This document shows, piece by piece, positions 1 through 13,483 of a DNA stretch of 64,000 bases (its first letter is position 1; every line of letters starts with the position of its first letter). This DNA is from an uncultured Candidatus Hydrogenedens sp. (GTDB taxonomy: Bacteria; Desulfobacterota_D; UBA1144). The position numbers were made by a program, and so were the translations under genes. The notes beneath the pieces were generated by a model, which saw only the letters and a list, made by a program, of their open reading frames with translations, made no database searches and was not told the DNA's origin. The stretch covers positions 1 through 64,000 of the forward strand of contig CACLTT010000004.1 in assembly GCA_902609885.1 (NCBI GenBank). Reading direction: 5' to 3'.

Positions 1-1200
1 AGTTTTTTTTATGGCTGGTTTATAATTTTAGGAGCTTTCCTTCTAATATATTTGGATGGTCTTCTATTATACTCATTTGGTGTTCTACTGCCTTCAATAG
101 AAATTAAATATGGCTTATCTAATACAATTGTTGCTTCTATTTTTAGTTTAAGATGTCTTGTATTTGCTTTCTCAATGATCATTTTTGGAAAATTAACTGA
201 TAAATATAAACCAGAAAAAGTTATTTTTTTTGGTGGTCTTATATCAGCATTAGGAATGTTGTTGACTGCATATTCTGATAGTGTTTTTGCACTATTCTTT
301 AATTACGGTGTATTGACCGGTCTTGGTGATGGTGCTTTTTATGTGCCCGCAATTGTAATTGCTCAAAGATGGTTTAATAAAAAAAGAGATTTTGCAGTTG
401 GGCTGGCTACAACAGGTGTGCCTATCAGTGGATTAACGGTTAACCCTTTAGCTGCTTATATTCTTGAAAGTAGTAGTCTTGAAACGACACTAATTATTCT
501 ATCATTTATTACATTCATATTACTTTTCGGCGCTTTCCTAATGAAAGAATCTCCAGAAATAATGGGCCTAGAACCTTACGGCGGCCCTTTTCCAGAAGAA
601 GAAAATGACATTAGAAATAGTTGGTCTAGTTCTGCAGCAGTAAGAACTCTTTCATTCAGCTTGCTCTATATTCAATTAGTTATGGGAATGTTAGCATTTG
701 TTGTTGTTGTCACTTTCCAATACGATCTAGCTTTAGATAGAGGATTTGACATACTCACATCATCTTTAGCCCCTGCTTCGATTGCTGCAGGGAGCTTCTT
801 TGGAAGAATAGTTACTGGATATTTGAGTGATTATATAGATAGAAACAAAATATTATTTTCAGTATTTCTGGGTCAAGCTCTTTCAATTTTTATAATTTTA
901 AATAGCAGTTCTATTATTGGTTTTATATTGTTTGGAATTTCATTCGGATTTTGCTATGCAGGATGGATTCCAATTTTTCCGAGTAAATTAAAAGATTTTT
1001 TTGGAAAAGCAAATTCAGGCGTAATTTATGGAATCTTTGGCACTGGTTTTTCAATATCTGCTATTTTTGGACCACCATTAGGTGGATATTTAATAGATAA
1101 TTTTAAGACTTACGATTATGGATTATATATCTGTATTGTTGCATGTTTGATTGCTGCTTGTATATCATTAATAATAAAAAAACCAATTAAATATAGTTAG
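1..1200 (+). CDS. MFS transporter (5' partial, runs off the left edge)
   Basis: Reading frame of the 52..1200 ORF stays open to base 1 (SFFYGWFIILGAFLLIYLDGLLLYSFGV...), a typical MFS TM1; multi-TM protein. Confidence 0.85.
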   Translation, partial: SFFYGWFIILGAFLLIYLDGLLLYSFGVLLPSIEIKYGLSNTIVASIFSLRCLVFAFSMIIFGKLTDKYKPEKVIFFGGLISALGMLLTAYSDSVFALFFNYGVLTGLGDGAFYVPAIVIAQRWFNKKRDFAVGLATTGVPISGLTVNPLAAYILESSSLETTLIILSFITFILLFGAFLMKESPEIMGLEPYGGPFPEEENDIRNSWSSSAAVRTLSFSLLYIQLVMGMLAFVVVVTFQYDLALDRGFDILTSSLAPASIAAGSFFGRIVTGYLSDYIDRNKILFSVFLGQALSIFIILNSSSIIGFILFGISFGFCYAGWIPIFPSKLKDFFGKANSGVIYGIFGTGFSISAIFGPPLGGYLIDNFKTYDYGLYICIVACLIAACISLIIKKPIKYS

Positions 1201-1214
1201 TATATAATTTTATT

Positions 1215-1417
1215 ATGTTTGGACTAGGTTTTTCAGAAATTGTTTTAGTTCTAGTAATTTTTATTCTACTTTTTGGACCAAAAGAAATACCTGCTATTTC
1301 AAAAAAGTTAGCAAAATTTTATAGAGACGTTTTAAAAGTTAAAGATGATTTCAATGATTCAGTAAACAATGAAATTAATGATTTAAAAAAAATTAAAAAA
1401 GATATAGAAGATAAAGA

Positions 1418-1421
<4 letters not shown>
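1215..1421 (+). CDS. Sec-independent translocase TatA/TatB-like protein
   Basis: [36 protein letters not shown]-terminal TM, FGP hinge, amphipathic helix. Confidence 0.85.
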
Positions 1422-3898
<2,477 letters not shown>

Positions 3899-3925
3899 CT
3901 AACATGGTGATTCATTAAATAAAGA

Positions 3926-4486
3926 TTAATCTTTCATTCTAGGCAAAGTAATTCCAGTTTGGTTTTGATATTTACCTTTTTTGTCTGCATAAGTTACTTC
4001 ACATTGATCATCACCTTCAAAAAAAAGTACTTGGGCAATGCCTTCGTTTGCATAAATTTTTGCAGGTAATGGTGTTGTGTTTGATATCTCTAGCGTAACA
4101 TGTCCTTCCCATTCTGGTTCGAACGGAGTTACATTTACTATTATTCCACATCTAGCATATGTTGATTTACCTAAACATACTGTAATAACATTCTTTGGAA
4201 TTCTAAAATATTCAATAGTTCTTGCCAAGGCAAAAGAGTTAGGGGGTATTATACATTCTTTATCAATAATAGTTACAAAGGATTTTTCATTAAAACTTTT
4301 AGGATCTACTACAGTATTAAAAACATCAGTAAAAACTTTAAACTCATCAGTAACTCTAATATCATAGCCATAAGATGATACACCATATGAAATTGCACCC
4401 TTGGTAGTTTGCTTGTCAGTGAAAGGTTCAATCATTTTATGATCTTTAGCCATTTTCTTTATCCATCTATCAGATTTTATTCCCAT
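3926..4486 (-). CDS. dcd: dCTP deaminase
   Basis: [21 protein letters not shown]...[64 protein letters not shown]. Confidence 0.95.
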   Translation of the reverse strand: MGIKSDRWIKKMAKDHKMIEPFTDKQTTKGAISYGVSSYGYDIRVTDEFKVFTDVFNTVVDPKSFNEKSFVTIIDKECIIPPNSFALARTIEYFRIPKNVITVCLGKSTYARCGIIVNVTPFEPEWEGHVTLEISNTTPLPAKIYANEGIAQVLFFEGDDQCEVTYADKKGKYQNQTGITLPRMKD

Positions 4487-4496
4487 ATCTTTCTCC

Positions 4497-5483
4497 CTAA
4501 AATTGTTTTAAAAACTTTAAATCATTTTGATAAAAATATCTAATATCAGTAATACCTAATTTTATCATCGCCAATCTTTCAATACCCATACCAAAAGCAA
4601 AACCTGAATATTGATTAGAATCATAATTAACAGATCCAAAAACTTTTGGATTTACTAAGCCACATCCAAGAACTTCCATCCATTTTTTTTCACCATTTTT
4701 ATTTTCCCATTCAATATCTAGCTCCGCACTAGGTTCTGTAAATGGAAAATAACTTGGTCTAAATCTGGTTTTAATTTCTTTTTTGAAAAAATCGATACAA
4801 AAATTATTGAGAATACTCTTCAGATTGGCAAAACTGACATTTTCGTCTACAAAAAGACCCTCAACCTGATGAAACATAGGAGTATGAGTTATATCGCTAT
4901 CACACCTATAAACTTTACCAGGAGATATTATCTTAATTGGAGGACTATTGTTCTCCATAATTCTTACTTGCATTGGTGATGTATGAGTCCTTAAAAGCTT
5001 ATTATCGTCTAGATAAAAAGTATCTTGCATATCACGTGCAGGATGATTTTCAGGAATATTCAAAGCTTCAAAGTTATAAAAGTTAGATTCGACTTCCGGG
5101 CCCTCAACAGTTTGAAATCCATAGCCTTCAAAAATATCGATAATATTTTCAAGAACTTGGGTTATTGGATGTAATGACCCAAACGTTGGGGCTTTACCAG
5201 GCAGTGTAATATCAATTTTTTCACTTTTTAGCTTTTCGTTTATTTCTGCTTCCTCAATATCTTTAAATTTTTTATTAATTGCCATTTCAATCTCTTTTTT
5301 TATGGAATTTATTTCGGCCCCTTTATTTTTCTTTTCATCAATACTTAAATTTTTAAGTTCGGATGTTAATTCAGAAATTAAACCTTTTTTACCAATAAAC
5401 TTAGACTTTAAATTCATCAAATCATTTTTTGAAATAACTTTATTTAAATCTTGCATTAAGATTTTTACTAAATCTTTATTCAT
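4497..5483 (-). CDS. pheS: phenylalanyl-tRNA synthetase alpha subunit
   Basis: Class II aaRS motifs: [68 protein letters not shown]. No pheT adjacent. Confidence 0.95.
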   Translation of the reverse strand: MNKDLVKILMQDLNKVISKNDLMNLKSKFIGKKGLISELTSELKNLSIDEKKNKGAEINSIKKEIEMAINKKFKDIEEAEINEKLKSEKIDITLPGKAPTFGSLHPITQVLENIIDIFEGYGFQTVEGPEVESNFYNFEALNIPENHPARDMQDTFYLDDNKLLRTHTSPMQVRIMENNSPPIKIISPGKVYRCDSDITHTPMFHQVEGLFVDENVSFANLKSILNNFCIDFFKKEIKTRFRPSYFPFTEPSAELDIEWENKNGEKKWMEVLGCGLVNPKVFGSVNYDSNQYSGFAFGMGIERLAMIKLGITDIRYFYQNDLKFLKQF

Positions 5484-6345
5484 CTTTATTAGCTCTCCTT
5501 AATGAAAATATATACATCAAATATGGTGCAAATAAAATTGATGAATATGTTCCAATTATTACTCCAATAATCATTATTAATGAAAAATCTCTTATTATTG
5601 GGCCGCCGAAAAAAAACAAGGGAATTAGAACAATCAACACAGTTATTACTGTTAATATTGTTCTTGAGAGAGTTTGAATAATACTTATATTAATAGTTTG
5701 TTTAAATTCAGACTTAAAATTTAATAAATTTTCTCTCACACGGTCAAAAATAACTATTGTATCATTGACAGAATAGCCAATCACTGTAAGAATTGCGGCA
5801 ATTGTACTTAGAGTAATCTCAATATTTAAAAAAGATATAAAGAATACAGAAATTAGAAAATCATGAAATAATGCAAAAATTGCAGCAATCGCAAAGCTTA
5901 GATTAAATCTGATAAAAACATAAATAAGTATTGCAATAGATCCATATATAATAGCCATTAAACCATTTTGCACTAATTCTTTTCCTACTTTTGGCCCTAT
6001 GAAATCGATTTGAATAATATATGGATTTAAATCCGAATAAAATTCTTCAAAAACCTTATCAAGCTCGCCTTTTAAATTAAATTCTGATTTTTCATCAAAT
6101 GGAAATTTAACTAAATAATTATTTTTATCATATAATTGAACAGTAGTATTTACATTACTTATGAAACTTACTCTTTCTCTTAAAGAATCAATATCAACCT
6201 CTCTATTAAAATCTACAATTACTTCGGTTCCGCCAGAGAATTCAAGGCCGTATTTTAAATTATTTGAATTAATATAATAAATTGAAAATATTATAAAAAA
6301 TAAAGATAGGAAAAAAAAATATTTAGAAAATTTAAAAATGTTCAT
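5476..6345 (-). CDS. secF: protein translocase subunit SecF
   Basis: GLEFSGGTEVIVDF, IGYSVNDTIVIFDRVREN; adjacent to secD. Confidence 0.95.
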   Translation of the reverse strand: MNIFKFSKYFFFLSLFFIIFSIYYINSNNLKYGLEFSGGTEVIVDFNREVDIDSLRERVSFISNVNTTVQLYDKNNYLVKFPFDEKSEFNLKGELDKVFEEFYSDLNPYIIQIDFIGPKVGKELVQNGLMAIIYGSIAILIYVFIRFNLSFAIAAIFALFHDFLISVFFISFLNIEITLSTIAAILTVIGYSVNDTIVIFDRVRENLLNFKSEFKQTINISIIQTLSRTILTVITVLIVLIPLFFFGGPIIRDFSLIMIIGVIIGTYSSILFAPYLMYIFSLRRANKDE

Positions 6346-6346
6346 A

Positions 6347-7909
6347 TTAAATGTTTACACCTTCTTTCTTAAGAAAACCTCGCGTCACAACTCTAGTAAA
6401 AATAACATTTGAAAAAATAGTTGAAAAAATACCTATACATAAAGTTAATGCAAATCCTTTAATAGGACCATCGCCTAATGAAAACAAACAAACAGCTGCA
6501 ATTAGGGTTGTTATATTAGCATCAAGAATTGTTGATAAAGACTTTTCAAATCCTACATCAATTGCAATAGCCTTTTCCTTTCCTTTAGCTATTTCTTCTT
6601 TGATTCTTTCATATATAATAATGTTTCCATCAACTGCCATACCTAAGGTTAAAACAAGTCCAGCAATACCTGGAAATGTTAAGGTAACACCAAATAACGA
6701 TAGTAATCCGAAAATAGTAAAAATATTAAAAAATAGAGCCAAATCACATACAAGTCCTAATTTCTTATAATAAATAAACATGAATACAAATATCATTAAT
6801 GATGCAACAAGCATTGAAATCTTTCCCCTGTTGACTGAGTCTTCGCCAAGTGAAGGGCCAATCGTTTTCTCTTGTAAAATTTTAATTGGAATTGGTAATG
6901 AGCCAGATTTCAGAATAATCGCAAGATCATTTGCGTCATCAAAAGTATAGTTTCCTGATATAGATCCGCTACCAAATATTTGATCTTGAACTGTAGGGGC
7001 TGATTTAACTTTACCATCTAAAACGACAGCTATTTTCTTTCCAATATTATCTTGGGTCATTTTTGAAAAAACTTCTGTGCCTTTTGAATCTAACGAAAAA
7101 GCTACATAGGGTCTATTCAATTGATCATATGCTACATAAGCATCCTTAATTGAACTTCCTAGCAAGGGAGAATAAAATTTTGTAATAAGATAGCTATCAG
7201 ATTCTGAGTCAGGTGATTCATATATAATAAATTCTGTTCCAATTTTATCTTTACCAAATTTAGAAAATAATAGTTGTTGTGTTGATGCTTCTTGAATTAC
7301 AGGTTTAAATTCTAATAATGCAGTTTTAGAAATTATATTTAAGATTCTAGACCTCTGAGATTCTCCAACACCAGGAATTTGAACTAATATCCTATCATTT
7401 GAAGCAAGTTGTATTGATGATTCAACCACTCCAAATTGATCTATCCTATTATTTAAAATATCTTTAACTTGTCTTAATAATAGAATTTTTCTATCATTCA
7501 ATTTTTTATCATCTATCTTTATTAATAAATATAGATTTTCAAAGTTTTCTTCAATAGAATCATTCTTAATAATTTTTTTTGCATCTATTAAACTTTTTTT
7601 ATCATAGAACAGAATCTTAATACCATCTGAAGATATATTAGTGCCTCTAATTAAAATTTTATTTAAAATTAGATCATCTCTTATTCTTGTTTCTTCTTCA
7701 TTAAAAATAACTGGAAGAACTTTTTCTTCATCAACTCCAAGCACAATCGAAATACCACCTTTTAAATCTAATCCTAGATTCAATCTGTTATCAGGAAATG
7801 CATACTTCCACCATGCTGGCAACTTAGCATTAAAGTTTGGATAAATAAAAATTGAGGCCAATATAAAAACCAGTAGACTTAAAATAGTAAAAGTTCTTAA
7901 TCTACTCAT
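6347..7909 (-). CDS. secD: protein translocase subunit SecD
   Basis: LGLDLKGGISIVLGV, LVLTLGMAVDGNIIIYERIKEE; adjacent to secF and yajC. Confidence 0.95.
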   Translation of the reverse strand: MSRLRTFTILSLLVFILASIFIYPNFNAKLPAWWKYAFPDNRLNLGLDLKGGISIVLGVDEEKVLPVIFNEEETRIRDDLILNKILIRGTNISSDGIKILFYDKKSLIDAKKIIKNDSIEENFENLYLLIKIDDKKLNDRKILLLRQVKDILNNRIDQFGVVESSIQLASNDRILVQIPGVGESQRSRILNIISKTALLEFKPVIQEASTQQLLFSKFGKDKIGTEFIIYESPDSESDSYLITKFYSPLLGSSIKDAYVAYDQLNRPYVAFSLDSKGTEVFSKMTQDNIGKKIAVVLDGKVKSAPTVQDQIFGSGSISGNYTFDDANDLAIILKSGSLPIPIKILQEKTIGPSLGEDSVNRGKISMLVASLMIFVFMFIYYKKLGLVCDLALFFNIFTIFGLLSLFGVTLTFPGIAGLVLTLGMAVDGNIIIYERIKEEIAKGKEKAIAIDVGFEKSLSTILDANITTLIAAVCLFSLGDGPIKGFALTLCIGIFSTIFSNVIFTRVVTRGFLKKEGVNI

Positions 7910-8271
7910 TTATTTTTTTTATCTTCAACTAAAAGTGAATTGACAAATTCTCTTTTAACATTGATATGAACTCCTTTCGAAATCTCAAGTAAAATTATAT
8001 CTTCCTCTTTTATCTCAATAATTTTACCAATTATGCCGCCATTAGTAAGAATCTTATCTGATTGTTTTAAATTCTTCAGCATCAACTCTCTTTGTTTTTG
8101 TTGTTTATTCTGAGGTCTAATAATTAAAAAATAAAAAAGAATTATTATTAAACCAAAAGGTAGAAATGGTCCAACTGAAGATAAAAAAGATGAATCACCG
8201 CCAGGAGGTGGTGCACATGATGTAATTAAAAATAGTGAAAAAAATAACAAAAATTTAAATTGTTTATTCAT
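7906..8271 (-). CDS. yajC: preprotein translocase subunit YajC
   Basis: IILFYFLIIRPQNKQQKQRELMLKNLKQSDKILTNGGIIGKI; start moved to MNKQFKF within the track ORF. Confidence 0.9.
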   Translation of the reverse strand: MNKQFKFLLFFSLFLITSCAPPPGGDSSFLSSVGPFLPFGLIIILFYFLIIRPQNKQQKQRELMLKNLKQSDKILTNGGIIGKIIEIKEEDIILLEISKGVHINVKREFVNSLLVEDKKNK

Positions 8272-9370
8272 TGAAATACCTCTCAAAAAAATTTTTTTTA
8301 TACTCTATAAAAGTACCATTATCAATTGAAAATCTTATATATTCAATTAATTTATGATAAAAATATAAATTACACTCTGTCATTAACTGGATTGCACTTA
8401 TTTCTCCGCAATTAAACAAGTGTCGAATATATCCTATACTATAGTCTCTACAAGCCCTGCAGTCACAATCCTCATCTATAGGATAATTTTTTGATAAATT
8501 TTTAGAATTTTTAATATTTATTTTCCCATTAAAAGTAAAAACAGTCCCATTTCTGGCATTTCTAGTAGGAACAACACAATCAAATATATCAACCCCACTA
8601 GAAACTGATTCAAGGATATCTTCAGGCTTTCCAATACCCATAGAATATCTAGGCTTGTTTAAAGGCAAGATATTACATACATCATGAGTAATTTCGTAAG
8701 TTTTTTGTGCACCCTCACCTAATCCTAATCCTCCAATAGCAATTCCATCAAAATCCAAATCAATCATATGATTTGCAGATAGTTTTCTTAAATCTTTATA
8801 GATCCCACCTTGAACAATGCCAAATATTAAATTTTCTGTTTTTTTAATTTTTTTAGATTTCTGGGCCCAAATCTTGGTTCTATTTATTGATTTTATAAGA
8901 TGCGAATAGTCAGCATCGGGCTTAGGACAATCATCAAAAATCATCATTATATCTGATCCTAAGTCTTCTTGAATTTGAATAGATAATTCAGGAGATAATT
9001 TATTAATCTTACCATCAATATGGGATTTAATTATGACTCCATCTGATTCAATTTTTACTAAAGATCCTAAACTCCAAACCTGAAAACCTCCACTATCTGT
9101 TAAAATTCCTTTCTCCCATCCACAGAATTTATGCAAATTGATAAAATTTTTTTTTATAAATTCACTTCCTGGGCGTAAAAACAAATGATATGCATTACTA
9201 ACAATCATTTCATAACCTATGTTATTTAAAATTTCAAAGGTAACAGCCTTTGGAGTGGCATTTGTACAAACTGGCATAAAAAAAGGAGTTTTTACTGTTA
9301 ATCTATTAAGTTTAAGTTCGCCAGTTCTAGCATTGGTTTGAGGATCTTTGTTTATAATTTTAAATGACAT
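8264..9370 (-). CDS. tgt: queuine tRNA-ribosyltransferase
   Basis: FFMPVCTNATPKAVTFE, DSGGFQVWSL, FDCVVPTRNARNGTVFT, CDCRAC zinc site. Confidence 0.95.
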   Translation of the reverse strand: MSFKIINKDPQTNARTGELKLNRLTVKTPFFMPVCTNATPKAVTFEILNNIGYEMIVSNAYHLFLRPGSEFIKKNFINLHKFCGWEKGILTDSGGFQVWSLGSLVKIESDGVIIKSHIDGKINKLSPELSIQIQEDLGSDIMMIFDDCPKPDADYSHLIKSINRTKIWAQKSKKIKKTENLIFGIVQGGIYKDLRKLSANHMIDLDFDGIAIGGLGLGEGAQKTYEITHDVCNILPLNKPRYSMGIGKPEDILESVSSGVDIFDCVVPTRNARNGTVFTFNGKINIKNSKNLSKNYPIDEDCDCRACRDYSIGYIRHLFNCGEISAIQLMTECNLYFYHKLIEYIRFSIDNGTFIEYKKNFFERYFNE

Positions 9371-9373
9371 ATT

Positions 9374-10153
9374 TTATAAGAGCTCAATGACTGAAAAAAA
9401 ACCATTTTTTTTATTTATCAATTTCAACCCTAATTCAATAGAACCAGAAGCAAATACAGATCTAGAAAGTGCTTCATGAGTTATAGAGATATTTTCATTG
9501 GATCCATATGAAAGTAAAGTATGTTCTCCCACTGTATTTCCACCACGAATTGAACTTATTCCAACTTCATTAGGTAATCTTTTTGAACTCGAAGATTTTG
9601 ATCTATACTTAACGATGGAATTCAATTTTTTTTTCTTTAATTTTGCAATATTATCTGCAATTAATAAGGCTGTACCACTCGGTGAATCAACTTTTAATTT
9701 ATGATGTTTTTCAATAATTTCTATATCAGTAGAATCAAAATATTTAAAATTATCTCTTACCATTTTCACCATCAGGTTTATCCCAATACTCATATTGTAT
9801 GATTGTAATATTGGAATTTTGTTTGAAATTTTTACAAGTTCTTTAATTTGCATATCAGAAAAACCAGTGGTTCCTATAACAATTGGAATTTTTAGTTTAG
9901 AAGCAAGTTTTGCTAATTTTATTGACGAATTGGGAATAGAAAAATCTATGATAAAGTCTACGGAAAATTTTTTTGGTAATTTTTCTATAATTAAATTGTT
10001 TTTTAAACTTTTATTTATGTCTGGATGCTTGGGATTCTCAACTGCATGTAAAATTTTTATATTTGGATAGTTTTTGTCAATCTCATCAATAATTGCTATA
10101 CCCATTCTTCCTAATGAGCCATTTAAAAGAATAGTTTTTTTGTTTTTACTCAT
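9374..10153 (-). CDS. dapB: 4-hydroxy-tetrahydrodipicolinate reductase
   Basis: LNGSLGRMG, VIGTTGFS, EIIEKHHKLKVDSPSGTAL, SSIRGGNTVGEH. Confidence 0.95.
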   Translation of the reverse strand: MSKNKKTILLNGSLGRMGIAIIDEIDKNYPNIKILHAVENPKHPDINKSLKNNLIIEKLPKKFSVDFIIDFSIPNSSIKLAKLASKLKIPIVIGTTGFSDMQIKELVKISNKIPILQSYNMSIGINLMVKMVRDNFKYFDSTDIEIIEKHHKLKVDSPSGTALLIADNIAKLKKKKLNSIVKYRSKSSSSKRLPNEVGISSIRGGNTVGEHTLLSYGSNENISITHEALSRSVFASGSIELGLKLINKKNGFFSVIELL

Positions 10154-10206
10154 AAATAAAGGATAATACTCGTAATAAATATTATTTCAAAGATTAAGGT
10201 CAAAAA

Positions 10207-11052
10207 ATGACAAGAAGCATGACGGGATACTCTAGCAAGACTATAACTTTTAAAAATGTTTCTTTATATTTGCAAATTAAATCTGAAAATAGTAAAGGTC
10301 TAGACATTAACTACAATGATGAATTTAACGATTTTCAGTTAAACAATTTAGTTAAAAAAAAAATTGAATCAAAATTTAATCGCGGAAAAATAAGAATCAA
10401 TTTTAATATTGATATAATTAATACTAGCAATCAGATAAAAATTCTCAATACAGAACTAAATAAATATCTAAAATTAATTAAATCGGAGAAAATTAAATTG
10501 AATATTACTTATGGAGACATAGTAAAATTTATTGAAATTGATAAAAATAAATTGCTTAAAAAACCGGATATAAGATCGAAGTTTTTTAAGCTTTTACAAT
10601 TTTGCATTATAGATTTAATAAAAAAACAAAAAGCTGAAGGAAAGCTGACTCTTAAATCTATAAATTTAAAGCTACTTAAAATTGATGCTATTAAAAAAAA
10701 TATTCAATCCAAGTTTGCAAAATATTCAAAGAAGCTCGAAAAAAAATATATGTCAGAATTAAGAAAAACTACTGAAAGTAATTATTTAAAAAAAGAAATT
10801 TCTCCTTTAATTGAGAAGATAGATATTGAAGAGGAAATTGTTAGGCTAGATTCACACATAAAAACTATTTTTAAACTTGTGAAAAAAAATAATGCGAATT
10901 TAGGCTTAATAATGGATTTCTATATGCAAGAAGTAAATAGAGAAGCAAATACATTAGCTTCGAAAAGTAAGGATGCAAGCTTATCAAATGATTCGATAAA
11001 GATAAAACAACTAGTTAATCAAATTAGAGAATTAGCTTCTAATTTGGAGTGA
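10207..11052 (+). CDS. YicC-family endoribonuclease-like protein
   Basis: N-terminal MTRSMTGYS and C-terminal LGLIMDFYMQEVNREANTLASKSKDASLSNDSIKIKQLVNQIREL, diagnostic of YicC. Confidence 0.92.
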   Translation: MTRSMTGYSSKTITFKNVSLYLQIKSENSKGLDINYNDEFNDFQLNNLVKKKIESKFNRGKIRINFNIDIINTSNQIKILNTELNKYLKLIKSEKIKLNITYGDIVKFIEIDKNKLLKKPDIRSKFFKLLQFCIIDLIKKQKAEGKLTLKSINLKLLKIDAIKKNIQSKFAKYSKKLEKKYMSELRKTTESNYLKKEISPLIEKIDIEEEIVRLDSHIKTIFKLVKKNNANLGLIMDFYMQEVNREANTLASKSKDASLSNDSIKIKQLVNQIRELASNLE

Positions 11053-11782
11053 TTCTTTTTATTTCTAAATAAAATACTCCTCTCTTAATAGTTTTATTAG
11101 CATACTCATAATTATATGAATCAAAAGATATTTCATATTTACTACCAAAACAATTTTTTAACAAAGCTCTACTAGGTTTTATAAAATTAGGCCCTGTTAG
11201 GTAAATAAAAGACAATTTAGAAATAGCGTTCAATTTTATAAATTCGAGTATGTATTTTATCAATTGATTAAACTTTGTAATTGCCCTACCTAGGACTAAA
11301 GTATTTTCATGCTTAAAATTTTTATTATGTAAATTTTCTAATCTAGACTGAACACACAAAATATCAAAATTATTTAAGAATTTATTGTTTGATATGAACT
11401 CAGTTATAAAAGCAATTTTTTTCTTACTGGAGTCCACAAAGATATAATCAAAATTCAACTTGCTTCGTTGATCGGATAGATAAATTAGGTATGGCATTAA
11501 AGGAAATCCAGCACCACATCCAAAATCAATTATATTTTCATAGTTATTATAGTTAAAATTCTTAATTTTATTTGATACTTCAACAAGTGGTAAGATTGAA
11601 TCCAAAAAATGTTTTTTTATTACATCTATTGGCTCTACAATTGTCGTGAGATTGTATTTCTTATTTTCATTTATAATATACTCATAAAATTCATAAAATA
11701 TTTTAGATTTTTGTTCATTTATTAATAAGTTATTATCTTGAAAATTGCTTATAATTTCTTTAATAAATAGATTTTTATTCAT
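11039..11782 (-). CDS. rsmG: 16S rRNA (guanine527-N7)-methyltransferase
   Basis: KYNLTTIVEP.DVIKKHFLDSILPL, IDFGCGAGFPLMPYLIYL, VLGRAITKFNQL. Confidence 0.88.
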   Translation of the reverse strand: MNKNLFIKEIISNFQDNNLLINEQKSKIFYEFYEYIINENKKYNLTTIVEPIDVIKKHFLDSILPLVEVSNKIKNFNYNNYENIIDFGCGAGFPLMPYLIYLSDQRSKLNFDYIFVDSSKKKIAFITEFISNNKFLNNFDILCVQSRLENLHNKNFKHENTLVLGRAITKFNQLIKYILEFIKLNAISKLSFIYLTGPNFIKPSRALLKNCFGSKYEISFDSYNYEYANKTIKRGVFYLEIKRITPN

Positions 11783-12929
11783 TATATTTTTTTTCCTTAA
11801 TATAAAGTATCAAAGTAATAGAAAATATAAATATGGAACAAATTTTAAATCCGAAATTAAAACCATAAAAATGTATCAAATACCCAAAAAAGAATGTCAT
11901 TAGATGGACTCCAATTCCAAAAGTTGCATTAAGTGCTCCAAATAATCTCCCTGAGGTATCTTCGGAACCAGGCTTTACTAATAACGAAGAAATAAAAGGA
12001 TATATTAATCCATATGTAGATGAAAAAATTATAGCAAAAATAATAATATCTAAAGTATCGTTAATTAATGGTAAAAAATAAATGGAAACAGCAAACAATA
12101 ATAGCATTATTAATACTTTTTTAAATAATTTAGCCTCCGATATAAACTCCGACATAAAAAGTCTCAAAATTGTAACAACAATACTATATATGGCAAAAAA
12201 AAGGCCTGACTTTAAAGACTTATCTTTTAGAAAAATTGCAATAAAATTCATAATTATTCCAAAGCCAGTTGAGGACAAAAAATTAGTTAGAAGATATTTT
12301 TTAGATTTAACATCACTGATTATATAAAAAAAATCACCAAATTTCATTTTAGTATTTATTTGATTCTTATAATTTCTAGAATCTATTTTAAAAATAATTA
12401 GCAATGCAAGAAATGAAAAAGCTGAAGAAAAAAGGAAAAAATGAACATATCCATAATTTATAATTATCAATTCTCCAAAAAAAGGTCCAACGAAATAAGG
12501 AAATATGCTTGATGAGTAGAATATAGACAATCCCTTTTTTCTATTGGAGTCCTGTAAATTATCAGATGCTAATGCTGAAGAGGAATTAAAAAAAATTGAA
12601 AACGATGCACCTTGGAATAATCTTAATATAAGTAATAAAATCATTGAATTTAGATATACAAATAAAATTGATGAAATAATCATGATAATCAAAGCAATTG
12701 ATCCTAGCAATTTCTTTCCAAATCTATCAATAAAAGTGGAAGTAAAAGGTGTTAACAATATAGATGAAATTCCAAATGAGCCCATCAAAACTCCAATGTC
12801 TGATTTAGTAAACCCTTGTTCATCTAAAAATAGTGGTAGTAAAAAAAATGATGAAAAATTCACAAAAAACAAAAAATTTGCAATTGTTGATAATAAAAAA
12901 TTTCTATTTAGATTAAACATATAGGACAT
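11775..12929 (-). CDS. MFS transporter
   Basis: 12-TM pattern; DIGVLMGSFGISSILLTPFTSTFIDRFGKK MFS signature. Confidence 0.85.
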   Translation of the reverse strand: MSYMFNLNRNFLLSTIANFLFFVNFSSFFLLPLFLDEQGFTKSDIGVLMGSFGISSILLTPFTSTFIDRFGKKLLGSIALIIMIISSILFVYLNSMILLLILRLFQGASFSIFFNSSSALASDNLQDSNRKKGLSIFYSSSIFPYFVGPFFGELIIINYGYVHFFLFSSAFSFLALLIIFKIDSRNYKNQINTKMKFGDFFYIISDVKSKKYLLTNFLSSTGFGIIMNFIAIFLKDKSLKSGLFFAIYSIVVTILRLFMSEFISEAKLFKKVLIMLLLFAVSIYFLPLINDTLDIIIFAIIFSSTYGLIYPFISSLLVKPGSEDTSGRLFGALNATFGIGVHLMTFFFGYLIHFYGFNFGFKICSIFIFSITLILYIKEKKYNE

Positions 12930-12949
12930 TTATAAGTGTAAACTAACTT

Positions 12950-12977
12950 TTGACAAAAAGGGTCTTCATGATATATT
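12950..12977 (+). promoter_or_regulatory. sigma70-type promoter for tRNA-Lys/tRNA-Glu/csp
   Basis: TTGACA (12950-12955), N16, TATATT (12972-12977), about 18 nt before tRNA-Lys. Confidence 0.6.
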
Positions 12978-12994
12978 CAACCAAATAAAAGTGA

Positions 12995-13067
12995 GGGCCG
13001 TTAGCTCAGTTGGTAGAGCAACTCCCTTTTAAGGAGTGGGTCGCAGGTTCGAATCCTGCACGGCTCA
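12995..13067 (+). tRNA. tRNA-Lys(UUU)
   Basis: Cloverleaf: acceptor GGGCCGU/ACGGCUC, anticodon loop CUUUUAA, TPsiC arm GCAGGUUCGAAUCCUGC; CCA not encoded. Confidence 0.95.
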
Positions 13068-13074
13068 TACTTAA

Positions 13075-13149
13075 GTCCCCATCGTCTAGTCTGGCCTAGG
13101 ACGCCGGGTTTTCATCCCGGTAACAGGGGTTCGAATCCCCTTGGGGACG
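13075..13149 (+). tRNA. tRNA-Glu(UUC)
   Basis: Acceptor GUCCCCA/UGGGGAC, anticodon stem-loop CCGGG-UUUUCAU-CCCGG, GGUUCGAAUCC. Confidence 0.95.
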
Positions 13150-13170
13150 CATTTTAAAGGAGGGCACAAC

Positions 13171-13374
13171 ATGCCGAACGGAAAAATTAAATGGTTCAAT
13201 GCAAAAAAAGGCTATGGCTTTATTGAACCTGAAGACGGGAGCAAAGATGTATTTGTACATATTACTGCTCTTGAAGCTGCTGGAATTGAAAACCTCAATG
13301 AAGGTGACGCTGTATCTTTCGAAGTTGTAAACGAAAGAGGAAAAGAAAAAGCTAGTGACTTAAAAACTTTATAA
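13171..13374 (+). CDS. cold-shock domain protein (CspA family)
   Basis: [38 protein letters not shown]. Start moved from 13141 because that overlaps tRNA-Glu; GGAGG site lies just before 13171. Confidence 0.95.
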   Translation: MPNGKIKWFNAKKGYGFIEPEDGSKDVFVHITALEAAGIENLNEGDAVSFEVVNERGKEKASDLKTL

Positions 13375-13407
13375 AAATAAGTATTTTTCACAGAATTTTC
13401 AAATTAT

Positions 13408-13441
13408 GAAGGCCTATTAATTTAGGTCTTCATTTTTATTT
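13408..13441 (+). terminator. Rho-independent terminator after csp
   Basis: GAAGGCCT-attaattt-AGGTCTTC (one G-U pair) followed by ATTTTTATTTTT. Confidence 0.75.
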
Positions 13442-13483
13442 TTAATATATTGACATATTTATTTTAATTACTATCTTATAGAG

